From contig JAIVFU010000047.1 of NCBI GenBank assembly GCA_020829485.1, positions 1-53,825 on the forward strand: DNA of 53,825 nt, given 5' to 3'. The notes beneath the pieces were generated by a model. That model made no database searches and was not told the DNA's origin. It was given only the letters and a program-made list of their open reading frames with translations. Position 1 is the first letter of the stretch. Every line of letters begins with the position of its first letter. Source of the stretch: Nostoc sp. CHAB 5834 (GTDB taxonomy: Bacteria; Cyanobacteriota; Cyanobacteriia; Cyanobacteriales; Nostocaceae). The position numbers were made by a program, and so were the translations under genes. Shown one piece after another: positions 52,833 through 53,825 of the stretch.

Positions 52833-53390
52833 TCACTCGCCCTTAAAACTTCCTCGCTTTTTTCGCGCTTCCATTGCTTTTTCCAGCAAATCTAACAATC
52901 CTGGGGCTTCTTCTTGGATACTGAGTAACAGTCTTTCCCCAAGTTCTATATTCCCCGGATCAAAACCTGTTGCCATCACTTCTTTCAGGCGAGGTATTGC
53001 GATACTATCCACAATCTGAATTAACCCACTCAGACAACGGTGAAATTGTTTTTCTGTGAGAATCGAGTCTTCTAGAGGAAACTCAATAATGGCACGGATT
53101 TCGCCATCGGATGGGTCATACTCCCATTGCAACATTTTGGTTTCCCAGGAAATGGCAAGCATTGTCTGTAGAATAGCTGCCTTGTGAGGATGGTCTTGAA
53201 TTCCTGTCAGAACTTGAGGGGCAAATACCCGAAAAAATTTTCCCTCTTCATCCAACTGGACAACTATTAGGAAATCTTCTAGATTATCAGCCTCCACGCC
53301 TGTTATAATTCGGTCTTCTTCTTCATCAAAACGGTAGTCCCAACCAAGGTTGTCTAAATAGTTGGCAATCTGTTTGAGGTTAGCTCCCAT
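52833..53390 (-). CDS. YbjN-like (type III secretion chaperone-like fold) protein
   Basis: A 185-residue soluble, acidic protein. The N-terminal half, LKQIANYLDNLGWDYRFDEE and DFLIVVQLDEEGKFFRVFAP, matches YbjN-type domains, as does LQTMLAISWETKMLQWEYDP. The C-terminal ~60 residues (IVDSIAIPRLKEVMATGFDP) are helical. Such proteins are widespread in cyanobacteria and of unknown function, perhaps binding partners or sensors. Not part of a secretion system here. Confidence 0.8.
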   Translation of the reverse strand: MGANLKQIANYLDNLGWDYRFDEEEDRIITGVEADNLEDFLIVVQLDEEGKFFRVFAPQVLTGIQDHPHKAAILQTMLAISWETKMLQWEYDPSDGEIRAIIEFPLEDSILTEKQFHRCLSGLIQIVDSIAIPRLKEVMATGFDPGNIELGERLLLSIQEEAPGLLDLLEKAMEARKKRGSFKGE

Positions 53391-53825
53391 AAAAGCCTCA
53401 TAAGGAACGTGGAGCAGTTGTTACCAGACCTAGTTTAACCTGCTAGGGGTAGTTGTTTAGGTTGGGGTGGCTACAAGCGATCGCATAGAAGTATGCAATT
53501 AGGGCATTGGGCATTGGGCACTTGTACTGAGCGCAGTCGAAGTATCTGACTTTTGACGGGATGTGGAAAACCTTACTTCTAAATCTCTCTCCTAAAAGGA
53601 GAGAGACTTTGAATTTTCCCCCTTCCCGTGTCGGGAAGGGGGTTAGGGGGTTAGGTTTTTGGTGGACTTTTCCACATAACCTGAATTGTCAGGTCGAAGT
53701 AAGTAAGTCGGCAGGAAAAATCATAACTATGTAACGAAAAGTTAACCAGAACTGTTAGAGCTAAATTTAATACGTTGTGTACTGTAGTTTCCTTTTTCCC
53801 CTCTAGCTTGAATACCACCAATCAC
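53391..53825. other. Repeat-rich end of the window
   Basis: No gene is visible. GGGCATT heptamers (near 53500-53520) adjoin GCACTTGTACTGAGCG (53518-53533), the same 16-mer as inside recO. A MITE-like element follows. The last 130 bases hold nothing recognised. Confidence 0.5.
53561..53677. mobile_element. 117-bp MITE-like element
   Basis: Perfect 10-bp terminal inverted repeats ATGTGGAAAA and TTTTCCACAT enclose two hairpins, CTCTCTCCTAAAAGGAGAGAG and CCCCCTTCCCG paired with CGGGAAGGGGG. No coding sequence. Flanking GGG/AACC bases give no clear target duplication. Confidence 0.65.

Overview
The window is chromosomal DNA from a filamentous, heterocyst-type cyanobacterium, most likely Nostoc or a close relative. 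The evidence is the abundant HIP1 octamer GCGATCGC, cyanobacteria-restricted genes (ndhN, a CGLD27-family gene, DUF3172 and DUF3318 genes), the cyanobacterial ribosomal gene order, and Nostoc-type repeats: heptamer STRR arrays, a 20-28 bp palindrome and MITE-like elements.

Layout. 0.4-6.3 kb holds an SGNH hydrolase, a membrane protein, a broken gene split by a MITE-like element, an AMIN-domain protein, a DUF3172 protein, an ABC-2 permease, a GNAT acetyltransferase and ndhN. 6.3-7.3 kb is a long non-coding stretch that looks like the structured leader of the ribosomal operon. 7.3-25.4 kb is one continuous S10-spc-alpha block (rplC to rplQ) followed by truA, rplM, rpsI, rpmE and prfA. It makes ribosomal proteins, the RNA polymerase alpha subunit, the SecY channel, adenylate kinase, IF1, a pseudouridine synthase and release factor 1. 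rpsJ, rpsN, rpsD and rpmD are not in it. 25.5-29.9 kb is an accessory patch of small genes: an XRE regulator with candidate operators, DUF29, DUF4336, an HTH-like protein, a DUF2887 PD-(D/E)XK nuclease and an orphan duplicate of its tail. 30-34.7 kb is housekeeping (ABC-F, gpmI, secG) plus a metzincin-like protease. 34.7-43.4 kb has DUF29, two GT4 glycosyltransferases, an MFS transporter overlapping recO, deoC and an orphan C5 DNA methyltransferase. 43.4-44.4 kb is a gene graveyard: a truncated phosphotransferase, an ABC ATPase tail interrupted by a 140-bp element with target duplication, and a histidine-kinase coiled-coil remnant. 44.8-46.8 kb is rsfS, a CGLD27-family gene and an asparaginase. 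At 46.8 kb lies the initiator tRNA with its own promoter and terminator, followed by a truncated relative of the homing endonuclease I-Ssp6803I and a TumE-type toxin-antitoxin-like pair. 48-53.4 kb has a DUF697 GTPase, a STAS-sugar transferase fusion divergent from queE, a DUF3318 protein and a YbjN-like protein.

The strongest theme is repeat invasion of essential genes. Hairpin-forming heptamer arrays sit in ten of the gaps of the ribosomal operon and in truA-rplM. They supply the start codon of rplM, the last codons and stop of truA and possibly Shine-Dalgarno-like AAAGGAC units. Other repeats are translated in frame inside recO and a DUF29 gene. A 24-bp unit is found at two different places within two copies of another repeat, which records its movement. 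All functional statements rest on reading motifs by eye; no database search was run.
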